NCBI RefSeq assembly: GCF_035984545.1
Contig: NZ_JAXCHP010000001.1
Coordinates: forward strand, 1,240,001-1,304,000
Source of the DNA: Cryobacterium sp. GrIS_2_6
GTDB taxonomy: Bacteria; Actinomycetota; Actinomycetes; Actinomycetales; Microbacteriaceae
DNA: 64,000 nucleotides
Direction of reading: 5' to 3'
Shown here: one piece after another, positions 18,529-26,034 of the stretch
Layout of the letters: each line of letters starts with the position of its first letter
How positions within the stretch are numbered: the first letter of the stretch is position 1
Notes under the pieces: generated by a model
What the model was told of the DNA's origin: nothing
The model's input: only the letters and a program-made list of their open reading frames with translations
Database searches by the model: none
Translations under genes and position numbers: made by a program

Positions 18529-19215
18529 TTACCGCTCGGGCCACGCACCGCTCGCGACGAACTTCGGGTCGCGTTCGCGGCGCATGTAGTCCTGGAAGCG
18601 CTCGGCCTGCTGCATGGACCACTGCACCTGCAGCTCGTGCAGCTCGGCGACGGTGCCCGGCAGCACGGCGACGTGGGACCTGGCGATGGCCTGGGCGACC
18701 CTGCCCGCGGCGATCGCGTCCGCACCGGCGTCATGGGCGTCGTTGAGGGACACCCCGTAATAGGCGCTCGTGACCTCGAGTGTGCGCTTGCCCTTGCGGT
18801 AGCGGTCCACCTGCTTGTCGATGACCAGCGGGTCGACGACGGGGGAGGGCGACACGAGCGGTGCGACCCCGTAGCGGATGGCCTCCCGGTTGAGCAGGGA
18901 AAGGTCGTACGGCGCGTTGTATGCCACGATCGGAAGGCCCCTGCCGAGCAGTTCCCGGATGGTCGCGACGATCTCGGTGACACCTTCTCCGGCGACGCGC
19001 CCGTTCGCAACGGCCTGTGCCGTCGTGATGCCGTGCACGTTGGTCGCCTGCTCGGGGATCTCGATGCCGGGGTCGAGTAGCCAGTCGATGCGCTCGACGA
19101 CGGCCCCTGAGACATCGATCACGGCCACCGTCGCCGAGACGATGCGACTCGTCTCCACGTCGATTCCGGTCGTTTCTAGGTCGAAGACGGCGAGGGTGTC
19201 ACTCCAGTTGCTCAT
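18529..19215 (-). CDS. 3'-5' exonuclease, DnaQ-like DEDDh family
   Basis: A 228-residue protein with one exonuclease domain. The catalytic acids are visible: D12 and E14 in VFDLETTG, the middle Asp in YNAPYDLSLL, and the final HDAGADAIA block with His and Asp. The domain resembles the proofreading epsilon subunit and RNase T, but there is no second domain, so it may act in repair or RNA trimming. The start ATG 19215 is preceded by TAGGCT and six bases, so it is probably leaderless. A tandem repeat array lies just beyond its stop. Confidence 0.85.
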   Translation of the reverse strand: MSNWSDTLAVFDLETTGIDVETSRIVSATVAVIDVSGAVVERIDWLLDPGIEIPEQATNVHGITTAQAVANGRVAGEGVTEIVATIRELLGRGLPIVAYNAPYDLSLLNREAIRYGVAPLVSPSPVVDPLVIDKQVDRYRKGKRTLEVTSAYYGVSLNDAHDAGADAIAAGRVAQAIARSHVAVLPGTVAELHELQVQWSMQQAERFQDYMRRERDPKFVASGAWPER

Positions 19216-19221
19216 GGGGCC

Positions 19222-19227
19222 AGCCTA
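19222..19227 (-). promoter_or_regulatory. -10 box of the exonuclease gene (leaderless)
   Basis: Minus-strand TAGGCT is followed by six bases and the ATG at 19215. Confidence 0.45.
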
Positions 19228-19296
19228 GGGCCGACCGCCGACATCCCCGGGCGTCGACGCCGCCCCGTCGCGCGCGTCCTGCGTAAACTGGAGGGG

Positions 19297-20196
19297 ATGA
19301 TTGTTCCTTCGCCATACGACGCCCAGCTCGCCCGGATCCCGGTGAGCGTCCACACCGTCCCTGTGCTCGGGACCGACACCCGCTACTGGGAGTACGGGGA
19401 TCCGGCCGCGACGACGACGATCGTGATGGTGCACGGCTTCCGCGGCGACCACCACGGCCTCGAGCCCGTCGTCGCCCAGCTCGCGGGGTATCGTATCCTC
19501 TCGCCCGACCTGCCCGGCTTCGGTGAATCGGCGGCGCTCACGACCCTCGGACACGATGTGCCCGGCTACTCGGAGTGGCTCAGGAGCTTCGTCTCAGCGG
19601 TCGCCCCGACCGGACGTACCGTGATCCTCGGGCACTCGTTCGGCTCGATCATCGTGGCCGCCGCCGTCGTGGGCGGACTGCCCGCGGATGTCGTCGTGCT
19701 CGTCAACCCGATCGCCGCGCCGGCCCTGTCCGGTCCCCGCGGCATCCTCACCCGCTTCGCGGTGTTCTACTACTGGTCAGCGGCCGCCCTGCCCGAGCGG
19801 CTCGGCTTCGCCCTGCTCCGCAACCGCGTCATCGTGCGGGTGATGAGCATCGCGATGGCCAAGACCCGTGACCCCGCCCTGCGCCGCTGGATCCACAACC
19901 AGCACGACCGGTATTTCTCCGCCTTCTCCGATCGCCGGGTCGTGCTCGAAGCCTTCCGCGCCTCCGTCGGAAGCGACGTGAGCGAATTCGCCGCGCGCAT
20001 TCCGCAACGCACCCTGCTGATCGCGGCGGACAAGGACGACATCACCCCCGTCGAGGCCCAGTACCGGCTGCGCGCGCTGTTCCCGGACGCCCGTCTCTAT
20101 GTCATCCCCAACGTCGGTCACCTCATCCACTACGAAGTCCCCGCCGAAGCGGCAGAACAGCTGCGCCGCTTCCTCGACGAGGCGGCCCCGGCATGA
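19297..20196 (+). CDS. alpha/beta hydrolase
   Basis: A 299-residue alpha/beta-hydrolase-fold protein. VHGFRGD forms the oxyanion region, GHSFG carries the nucleophile S114, a catalytic Asp is likely in ADKDDITPV, and the His is in NVGHLIHYE near the C terminus. It has no signal peptide and is cytosolic. The substrate cannot be read; the fold covers esterases, haloalkane dehalogenases and C-C hydrolases. A TAAACT box lies seven bases before the ATG. The glycosyltransferase gene follows after 28 bp and may share the transcript. Confidence 0.85.
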   Translation: MIVPSPYDAQLARIPVSVHTVPVLGTDTRYWEYGDPAATTTIVMVHGFRGDHHGLEPVVAQLAGYRILSPDLPGFGESAALTTLGHDVPGYSEWLRSFVSAVAPTGRTVILGHSFGSIIVAAAVVGGLPADVVVLVNPIAAPALSGPRGILTRFAVFYYWSAAALPERLGFALLRNRVIVRVMSIAMAKTRDPALRRWIHNQHDRYFSAFSDRRVVLEAFRASVGSDVSEFAARIPQRTLLIAADKDDITPVEAQYRLRALFPDARLYVIPNVGHLIHYEVPAEAAEQLRRFLDEAAPA

Positions 20197-20224
20197 TCGG
20201 CCCCAGCATGATCGACCTGACAGC

Positions 20225-21310
20225 ATGAGGATCGTGTTCGACTGCCGTTACACCCGGTTCGACCGGCACGACGGCATCAGCCGTTACACCTCCGAACTCG
20301 TCACCGAGCTGAGCCGGCTGCACGCCGTGACGATGCTCATCAGCGACCACAGGCAACTCGCGATGCTCCCCGCGCTCCCGTGGCAGCTCGTGAACGCGCC
20401 CACGAGCATCCGCGAGCCCCTCGTCGCCCTCCGAGTCAACCGGCTGCACCCCGACGTCGTCTTCAGCCCGATGCAGACCATGGGTTCGTGGGGCCGCAAC
20501 TACAGACTGCTGCTCACTGTCCACGACCTGATCTACTATCGCAACCGCACACCCCCGCGCGACCTGCCCGCCTTCATCCGGCTGCTGTGGCGGTTCTACC
20601 ACCTGTCCTGGTGGCCCCAGCGGATGCTGCTGAACCGCGCTGACGGCGTCGTCACGGTCTCCGAGACGACACGGGCACTCATGCTGAAGCACCGCCTCAC
20701 CCGCAAGCCCATCACGGTCGTTCCCAACGCCGCCGGTGCCCTCGGCGAGGCGGCAGGCGCCGGGACGAGCGTGCGTCGCACCGGGCCGGCCACGGGCAGC
20801 CTCGTCTACATGGGCTCGTTCATGCCCTACAAGAACGTCGACACGCTCGTGCGCGCCCTCGCTGACCTCCCCGGCCATGACCTGCACCTGCTCAGCCGAA
20901 TCGGCGACACGGAGAAGGCCCGCCTGCAGGGGCTCGTCCCCGGCGCGCGGATCGTTTTCCACGACGGCGTCTCCGACGCGGAGTACGTGTCCCTGCTTGA
21001 TTCGGCGACGGCCCTGGTGACCGCGTCCCTCGACGAGGGCTTCGGGATCCCCCTCGTCGAAGCAATGAGCCTCGGGATCCCGGTCGTCGTGAGCGACATT
21101 CCGATCTTCCGCGAGATCGGCGGGGAGGCCGCACTCTACTTCGAGCCGCGCGACGCCGGGGGGCTCGCCGCTGCCGTGCATCAGCTCGACGAACCGGGGG
21201 AGTGGGCGAAGCGCTCAGGGCTCGCCATCGACCAGGCCGCCCGGTACAACTGGGCGGACTCCGCCCAGATCCTGCTCCGCGCGATCCGGGAGACCGCTCA
21301 GCCCGAGTAG
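20225..21310 (+). CDS. glycosyltransferase family 4 (GT4)
   Basis: A 361-residue GT-B protein. The N terminus MRIVFDCRYTR and the DGISRYTSEL loop are like those of mannosyl- or rhamnosyl-type GT4 enzymes; the donor site is in DEGFGIPLVEAMSLGIPVV. I chose ATG 20225, as upstream in-frame sequence overlaps the hydrolase gene. It could act in cell-wall or exopolysaccharide glycan synthesis, but no such cluster surrounds it. Its last 13 bases overlap the end of the opposite-strand phosphatase gene. Confidence 0.85.
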   Translation: MRIVFDCRYTRFDRHDGISRYTSELVTELSRLHAVTMLISDHRQLAMLPALPWQLVNAPTSIREPLVALRVNRLHPDVVFSPMQTMGSWGRNYRLLLTVHDLIYYRNRTPPRDLPAFIRLLWRFYHLSWWPQRMLLNRADGVVTVSETTRALMLKHRLTRKPITVVPNAAGALGEAAGAGTSVRRTGPATGSLVYMGSFMPYKNVDTLVRALADLPGHDLHLLSRIGDTEKARLQGLVPGARIVFHDGVSDAEYVSLLDSATALVTASLDEGFGIPLVEAMSLGIPVVVSDIPIFREIGGEAALYFEPRDAGGLAAAVHQLDEPGEWAKRSGLAIDQAARYNWADSAQILLRAIRETAQPE

Positions 21311-21963
21311 TGCGTGTTCTCCGCGAAACCGCGGATCGTCGCGTCGAAGTGCTCGAGCTCGAGACGGCCGTCGGTCCAGAGGAAGTCGTGGACGGATCCG
21401 TTGGCGATGATCTCGTCGGGGTGAGGGCGCACGCCGGCGGTCAGGTAGCGGATCAGGGTTCCGATCACGCCGCCGTGGCAGACCACGAGCACCGCATCGC
21501 CCGGAAACTCCTCGGCCACGCGGCCGAGGGCCGGAAGCACCCTGTCGAGGACCTGCTGGCGCGACTCGAGGCCGGGCACCGGCATCCCGTTCGGGAACTG
21601 GCGCTGCCGTTCGGCGAACGTGAGTCCCTCGATGTCCCCGTGGTGACGCTCGGTGAGGTCGTCGATGATCTCCGGCCGCGGCAGGCCGAGTTCCCCCGCG
21701 ATGATGCGGGCGGTTTCCGCGGCCCGATCGAGCGGGCTCGAGACGATCTTCTCCCAGGCGGCGGAGCTCTCGGTCAGGCCGCCGTCGAGGCTGGGCGCCA
21801 ATCCCGCGCGGCTGCGCTTCAGGAGCCGCAGGCCTGTCTCGGCGGCCTGGGCACGTCCCGTCGAGTTCAGTGGGATGTCGGTGCGGCCCTGGATTCGGGT
21901 GGCGAGGTTCCAGTCGGTCTGGCCGTGGCGGACGATCGACAGCCTGGTCTGCAACCGGTGCAT
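21298..21963 (-). CDS. histidine phosphatase family protein (phosphoglycerate mutase-like)
   Basis: A 221-residue branch 1 histidine phosphatase. The catalytic RHG motif with its flanks (IVRHGQTDWN) lies near residue 10, a conserved Glu in the TERHHGDIEG segment, and the second catalytic His in VVCHGGVIGTL. Such proteins dephosphorylate small phosphometabolites; the substrate is unknown. It is convergent with and overlaps the glycosyltransferase gene by 13 bases. A tandem repeat array lies just upstream of its start, between it and the sirtuin gene. Confidence 0.87.
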   Translation of the reverse strand: MHRLQTRLSIVRHGQTDWNLATRIQGRTDIPLNSTGRAQAAETGLRLLKRSRAGLAPSLDGGLTESSAAWEKIVSSPLDRAAETARIIAGELGLPRPEIIDDLTERHHGDIEGLTFAERQRQFPNGMPVPGLESRQQVLDRVLPALGRVAEEFPGDAVLVVCHGGVIGTLIRYLTAGVRPHPDEIIANGSVHDFLWTDGRLELEHFDATIRGFAENTHYSG

Positions 21964-21971
21964 GGTCTCGC

Positions 21972-22029
21972 GTGGCTCCTGTCTGCGCTGTCCTGTATGG
22001 CGCTGTCCTGTCTGCGCTGTCCCGTCTGG
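21972..22029. repeat. tandem array, about 4 copies of a 14-15-bp unit
   Basis: Imperfect units like CGCTGTCCTGTMTG (21972, 21986, 22001, 22015) lie between the phosphatase start and the sirtuin stop. The unit differs from the TTCTGTAMCCCGYG type. Confidence 0.7.
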
Positions 22030-22043
22030 CGGCCCGGCCCCCG

Positions 22044-22895
22044 CTACCCCGTGAGGCGTTCGGCGAGCCCGGCCAGCACCTCGGAGGTGCCGGCTTCCAG
22101 CTTAACCAGTGCGCGCGCGTCTCCCTTGGTCACGCCCCGATTGATGACGATAATCGGCAGTTTGCGGCGGCGGGCCTGTTCGAGCAGTCGGATGCCCGAA
22201 TTCACCGCAAGAGAAGACCCGGCGACGATGAGCGCCTGGGCCCCGGCGACGAGGGCGGTGGCCTCGACAAACTTGACCGTCGGCACGAGCTCGCCGAAGA
22301 AGACCACGTTGGGCTTGAGCATCCCGCCGCAGACCGTGCACGCGGGGATGACGAAGCCCGTGAGGTCGGAGACGTCGGCGTCACCGTCCGGTGCGAGACG
22401 GGCGGAGTCCGGCCGCCGGAGGGACGGGTTGTCGGCTTCGAGGCGCGCCGCGATGCTCTCCCTGTCGAAGGCCTGGCCGCAGCCGAGGCAGACGACGAGA
22501 TCCATCGAGCCATGCAGGTCGACGACGTGACGGGAGCCCGCCCTGGTGTGCAGCCCGTCGACGTTCTGGGTGATCACGCCGGAGATGACGCCGCCGGCCT
22601 CGAGGGCGACGAGGGAGCGGTGCCCGAGGTTCGGCTCAGCGGCGCGGAACCGACGCCAGCCGAGGTGGCTGCCCGCCCAGTACCTGACCCGCGCCCTGGG
22701 GTCGTCGATGAAGGTCTGATAGTTCATCGGGGTGCGGACCGGTGCGCCCTTCCCCCGATAGTCGGGGATGCCCGAATCCGTGCTGAGCCCGGCGCCGGTC
22801 AGCACCGCAGCACGCTTTCCGCGCAGGAGTTCGGCGACCGTGTCAAGGGTGTCGGCCGAAACCTCGCCCGCGACGGGAATCGTCTCGGTGGTCAT
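22044..22895 (-). CDS. Sir2 family NAD-dependent protein deacylase
   Basis: This 283-residue sirtuin removes acyl groups from lysine using NAD. Motifs in order: GAGLSTDSGIPDYRG (NAD binding), TQNVDGLH, the catalytic His in LHGSM, the zinc Cys pairs CLGCG and CTVCG, then GSSLAVNSG. The zinc site is complete. Targets are unknown; acetyl-CoA synthetase is a common one in bacteria. It stands alone, flanked on both sides by tandem repeat arrays. Confidence 0.92.
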   Translation of the reverse strand: MTTETIPVAGEVSADTLDTVAELLRGKRAAVLTGAGLSTDSGIPDYRGKGAPVRTPMNYQTFIDDPRARVRYWAGSHLGWRRFRAAEPNLGHRSLVALEAGGVISGVITQNVDGLHTRAGSRHVVDLHGSMDLVVCLGCGQAFDRESIAARLEADNPSLRRPDSARLAPDGDADVSDLTGFVIPACTVCGGMLKPNVVFFGELVPTVKFVEATALVAGAQALIVAGSSLAVNSGIRLLEQARRRKLPIIVINRGVTKGDARALVKLEAGTSEVLAGLAERLTG

Positions 22896-22945
22896 AACGC
22901 TCCGTCCTGTCCACTCCGAGTCTAAGCTGGCCAGTTTTCGTCCTT

Positions 22946-23000
22946 GTTACAGAACACGGGTTACAGAACACGGGTTACAGGACACGGGTTACAGGACAGG
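22946..23000. repeat. tandem array, 4 copies of a 14-bp unit
   Basis: Units GTTACAGAACACGG (twice), GTTACAGGACACGG and a 13-bp GTTACAGGACAGG lie between the divergent sirtuin and TrmH-family genes. The reverse complement of the unit, rotated, is TTCTGTAACCCGTG, matching the 18450-18505 unit TTCTGTACCCCGCG at 12 of 14 positions. Confidence 0.9.
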
Positions 23001-23050
23001 GTGAGATAACTGGCAGGCTGGACCTGTTCTCCTTCGAAAGGCAAATCCCC

Positions 23051-23851
23051 GTGCAGATCATCCACATCGACTCCCTCGACCTTCCCGGTCTTGCCGACTA
23101 CTCCCAGCTCACGGATGTAGCACTCCGGCGGAAGTCCGAACCGGCGGGCGGCCTGTACATCGCCGAGTCGACCAAGGTCATCGCGCGCGCCCTCGATGCC
23201 GGACATCGCCCCCGATCGGTGCTCCTGCAGGAGCAGTGGCTGCCCGACGCCCTCGAACTGCTCGCCGACTGGCCTGACGTGCCGCTCTACGTCGGCGCGG
23301 CATCCGTGCTCGAAGAACTGACCGGGTACAACCTGCACAGGGGGGCACTCGCCGCGATGCACCGGCCGGTGCTCGCGCCGGTGTCCGACCTGATCCGGGG
23401 CGCCCGCCGGATCGTGATCCTCGAGAACATCGTCGACCACACCAACGTCGGCGCCATCTTCCGCTCGGTCGCCGGCCTCGGCGCCGACGCCGTGCTGATC
23501 ACCCCGCGCTGCGCCGATCCGCTGTACCGGCGCAGCGTGCGCGTGAGTATGGGCACGGTGCTGCAGGTGCCGTGGACCCGGCTGCCGGAGTGGGACGAAG
23601 CCGTTCCTCTGCTGCACGAGGCCGGCTTCCACCTCGCAGCACTCGCCCTCGCGGACAACGCGGTGAGCCTCGACGACTTCGCGATCGACCCGCCGGAGCG
23701 GCTCGCGATCGTGCTCGGCGCCGAGGGTGACGGGCTCAGCAGGCAGGCGCTCTCTGTCGCAGACACGGTCGTCACGATCCCGATGCTGCACGGCGTCGAC
23801 TCGCTCAACGTCGCGTCCGCGAGCGCAGTCGCACTGTACGCGCTGCGCTGA
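23051..23851 (+). CDS. SpoU/TrmH family RNA 2'-O-methyltransferase
   Basis: A 266-residue SPOUT methyltransferase with an N-terminal L30e-like substrate domain (about residues 25-110) and the knotted C-terminal domain. Family motifs are NIVDHTNVGAIFRSVAGLGADAV in parts, then VLGAEGDGLS and VTIPMLHGVDSLNVASASAVALY, the latter two forming the knot and SAM site. It 2'-O-methylates rRNA or tRNA; the target nucleotide cannot be told. The GTG start at 23051 begins MQIIHIDSLDLP. Confidence 0.88.
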   Translation: MQIIHIDSLDLPGLADYSQLTDVALRRKSEPAGGLYIAESTKVIARALDAGHRPRSVLLQEQWLPDALELLADWPDVPLYVGAASVLEELTGYNLHRGALAAMHRPVLAPVSDLIRGARRIVILENIVDHTNVGAIFRSVAGLGADAVLITPRCADPLYRRSVRVSMGTVLQVPWTRLPEWDEAVPLLHEAGFHLAALALADNAVSLDDFAIDPPERLAIVLGAEGDGLSRQALSVADTVVTIPMLHGVDSLNVASASAVALYALR

Positions 23852-23902
23852 CCGACACTGCGCCGCGCCGCGGTGCCCGGCGTTTCCTTATCCGTGGATC
23901 GG

Positions 23903-23908
23903 TAAAGT
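23903..23908 (+). promoter_or_regulatory. -10 box of the D,D-carboxypeptidase gene (leaderless)
   Basis: TAAAGT is followed by six bases and ATG 23915. Confidence 0.45.
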
Positions 23909-23914
23909 GAGCGG

Positions 23915-25150
23915 ATGCCTTCTGCGCGTCGTTCCACCATCCTTCGTCGCCGATTCGCGGTCCTCGGTGGCCTGCTCGTCGTGATCCTCCTCGGGGGCTA
24001 CTTCGCGACAACGAGTGCCGCAGCGCTCCCCGCGTCGGCGGCGACGCTCACCCAGCCTGCCGCGCTCACCCAGCCGGCGACGGCGATGGCATGGCCGGGA
24101 ATCGGGGAGGGCGCGATCGGCGCCGTGGGCTACGACGGGGTGCTCGGCTCCAACGGCAGCCAGGCCGCCGTGCCGATCGCGAGCATCACCAAGATGATCA
24201 CCTCCCTCGTGCTGCTCGACGCGAAGCCGCTCGCGGCCACCGAGGCCGGCCCCGACGTGAAGTTCACCGACGCCGACGTGCAGATCTACTACGACGTGCT
24301 CGCCCAGGACGGCTCGGTCGCCCCCGTCGTGTCCGGGATGGTGCTGAGCCAACGCCAGGCCCTCGAGGGCATGCTGCTGCCCTCCGCGAACAACTACAGC
24401 ATCACCCTTGCGAACTGGGCGTTCGGTTCTGTCGACGCCTATCTGAAGGTCGCCAGGGCATGGCTCAGCGCCCGAGGCCTGACCGGGACCACGATCGCGG
24501 ACACCAGCGGGCTCTCGCCGCTGAGCGCCAGCACGCCGGCCGACCTCGTCGAGATCGGCAGGCTCGTGCTGAAGAACCCGGCGCTCGCCTCGATCGTCTC
24601 GGAGAAGACGGCCACGCTGCCGACGATCGGAACGGTGACCAACACCAACGAGATGCTCGGCGAGCACGGTGTCGACGGCATCAAGACCGGGACGACGGAC
24701 GAAGCCGGCGCGTGCCTGCTCTTCTCCGCGGACTTCACCGTCGGCGACACGACCGTGACCCTCGTCGGGGTCCTGCTCGGCGGGACCACCCACGACACCC
24801 TCGACGCCGACATCGGGCGGCTCATCGAAAGCGTCAAACCGGGCTTCCGTGAGGTCACCCTGACCGAGGCCGGCGCGTCCTACGGGGCGTACGCGAGCGT
24901 CTGGGGACAGAACGGTTCGGTCGTGGCCGCTAAGAAGGCATCCGCCCTCGTCTGGTCTGACACGGCGGTCACGGGCGTCGCAACGGCCCGTTCGGTCGGG
25001 GTCGGCTCGGACGGAGACGCCGTCGGGTCTCTCGACTTCGTGGTCGGCACCCAGAAGATCAGTGTGCCCCTGGTGCTGGACGGCACACTCAGCGATCCCG
25101 GACCAGGCTGGCGCTTCACGCACCCTGGCGAACTGCTCGCGTCCCGCTGA
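23915..25150 (+). CDS. D-alanyl-D-alanine carboxypeptidase (peptidase S11, PBP5-like)
   Basis: A 411-residue exported serine peptidase that trims the terminal D-Ala of peptidoglycan stem peptides. It has an N-terminal signal or anchor (about residues 15-38), the SxxK motif with S90 and K93, SxN at S157-A-N159, and KTG near residue 260 followed by TTDEAGACLLF. After the signal comes a small duplicated Thr-Gln-Pro linker (LTQPAALTQPATA). The C-terminal 100 residues resemble the beta domain of PBP5-type enzymes. A leaderless promoter is likely. Confidence 0.88.
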   Translation: MPSARRSTILRRRFAVLGGLLVVILLGGYFATTSAAALPASAATLTQPAALTQPATAMAWPGIGEGAIGAVGYDGVLGSNGSQAAVPIASITKMITSLVLLDAKPLAATEAGPDVKFTDADVQIYYDVLAQDGSVAPVVSGMVLSQRQALEGMLLPSANNYSITLANWAFGSVDAYLKVARAWLSARGLTGTTIADTSGLSPLSASTPADLVEIGRLVLKNPALASIVSEKTATLPTIGTVTNTNEMLGEHGVDGIKTGTTDEAGACLLFSADFTVGDTTVTLVGVLLGGTTHDTLDADIGRLIESVKPGFREVTLTEAGASYGAYASVWGQNGSVVAAKKASALVWSDTAVTGVATARSVGVGSDGDAVGSLDFVVGTQKISVPLVLDGTLSDPGPGWRFTHPGELLASR

Positions 25151-25166
25151 CGCCGTCCGGGTCCCT

Positions 25167-25202
25167 GCGCTCCGTGACGACCTGGCGCTACGTGACGGCC
25201 TG
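25167..25202. repeat. tandem duplication of an 18-bp unit over a stop codon
   Basis: GCGCTCCGTGACGACCTG and GCGCTACGTGACGGCCTG (16 of 18 identical) lie at the convergent gene ends; the second copy holds the stop codon of the SGNH hydrolase gene. Confidence 0.65.
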
Positions 25203-25976
25203 GCGGAACGGCCCGGCCTCCGGGCGTTTGGGCAGCACGTGGTCCCCGGACGACTGGTGCCGGATGCGGCGCAGCACCCACGGCACGAGATACTCCCGCG
25301 CCCAGACCATGTCTTCGCTGCGCGCCTGGCGCCAGGTCTGCGCGGGCAACGGCTCGGGCTCGGAGGGTTCGAGGCTGTTGGGCACGTTGAGTACGTCAAG
25401 CACCATCCGGGCGACGGTGTGATGTCCGAGGGCGTTCAGGTGCAGCCGGTCGGGCGCCCACATCCGTGCGTCCTGGATCTCGGTGAGCGCCCACAGGTCG
25501 GCGACGACGCAGTCGTAGCGTGCAGCGACGGCACGGATGTTCTCGTTGTAGATCGCGATCTTGCCGCGAATCCCGCGGAAGACCGGGGCGAACCCGACGT
25601 CGGCGCCCGTGAAGAGCACGATCGTGGCTCCGTCGCGGCTGAGCAGGCGCACGGCCTCATCACACCGGGCGGCGATCTCGTCGGGGTCTGACCCCGGCCG
25701 GATCACATCATTGCCACCCGCGGAGAACGTGATCAGGTCGGGGTGCAGTTCGAGGGCCGGCTCCAGCTGCTCGTCCATCACCTGCCGGATCAGTTTGCCG
25801 CGCACGGCGAGATTCGCGTACGCGAGGTCCGTCGAGCCCTGGCTGAGTACCTCGGCGACCCGGTCTGACCAGCCGCGGAACCCGCCGGGGCACGCCGGCT
25901 CGGGATCCCCGACACCCTCCGTGAAGGAATCGCCGACGGCGACGTACCGCGACCAGGGATGCAATGGCGTTGTCAT
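25188..25976 (-). CDS. SGNH/GDSL hydrolase
   Basis: A 262-residue SGNH-fold esterase-type protein: the catalytic Ser in VAVGDSFTEGVGDP near the N terminus, the Gly of block II, Asn in SAGGNDVIRPG, and the C-terminal Asp-x-x-His pair as DRLHLNALGHH. No signal peptide, so it is cytosolic. Substrates of this family include acyl esters and acetylated sugars; none can be chosen. The start ATG 25976 gives MTTPLHPWSRYVAVGDS; the frame is open further upstream but runs into the promoter of the divergent helicase gene. Confidence 0.88.
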   Translation of the reverse strand: MTTPLHPWSRYVAVGDSFTEGVGDPEPACPGGFRGWSDRVAEVLSQGSTDLAYANLAVRGKLIRQVMDEQLEPALELHPDLITFSAGGNDVIRPGSDPDEIAARCDEAVRLLSRDGATIVLFTGADVGFAPVFRGIRGKIAIYNENIRAVAARYDCVVADLWALTEIQDARMWAPDRLHLNALGHHTVARMVLDVLNVPNSLEPSEPEPLPAQTWRQARSEDMVWAREYLVPWVLRRIRHQSSGDHVLPKRPEAGPFRQAVT

Positions 25977-26034
25977 CAGTCCATTCTCCTCGTGTGCACG
26001 AAACTGTCTGCACACCTTGCTAGGTTCTATTGAA

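Noticed and set aside
18450..23000. Possible CRISPR arrays
   Set aside because: Units are 13-18 bp and directly joined without spacers, and no cas gene is present.
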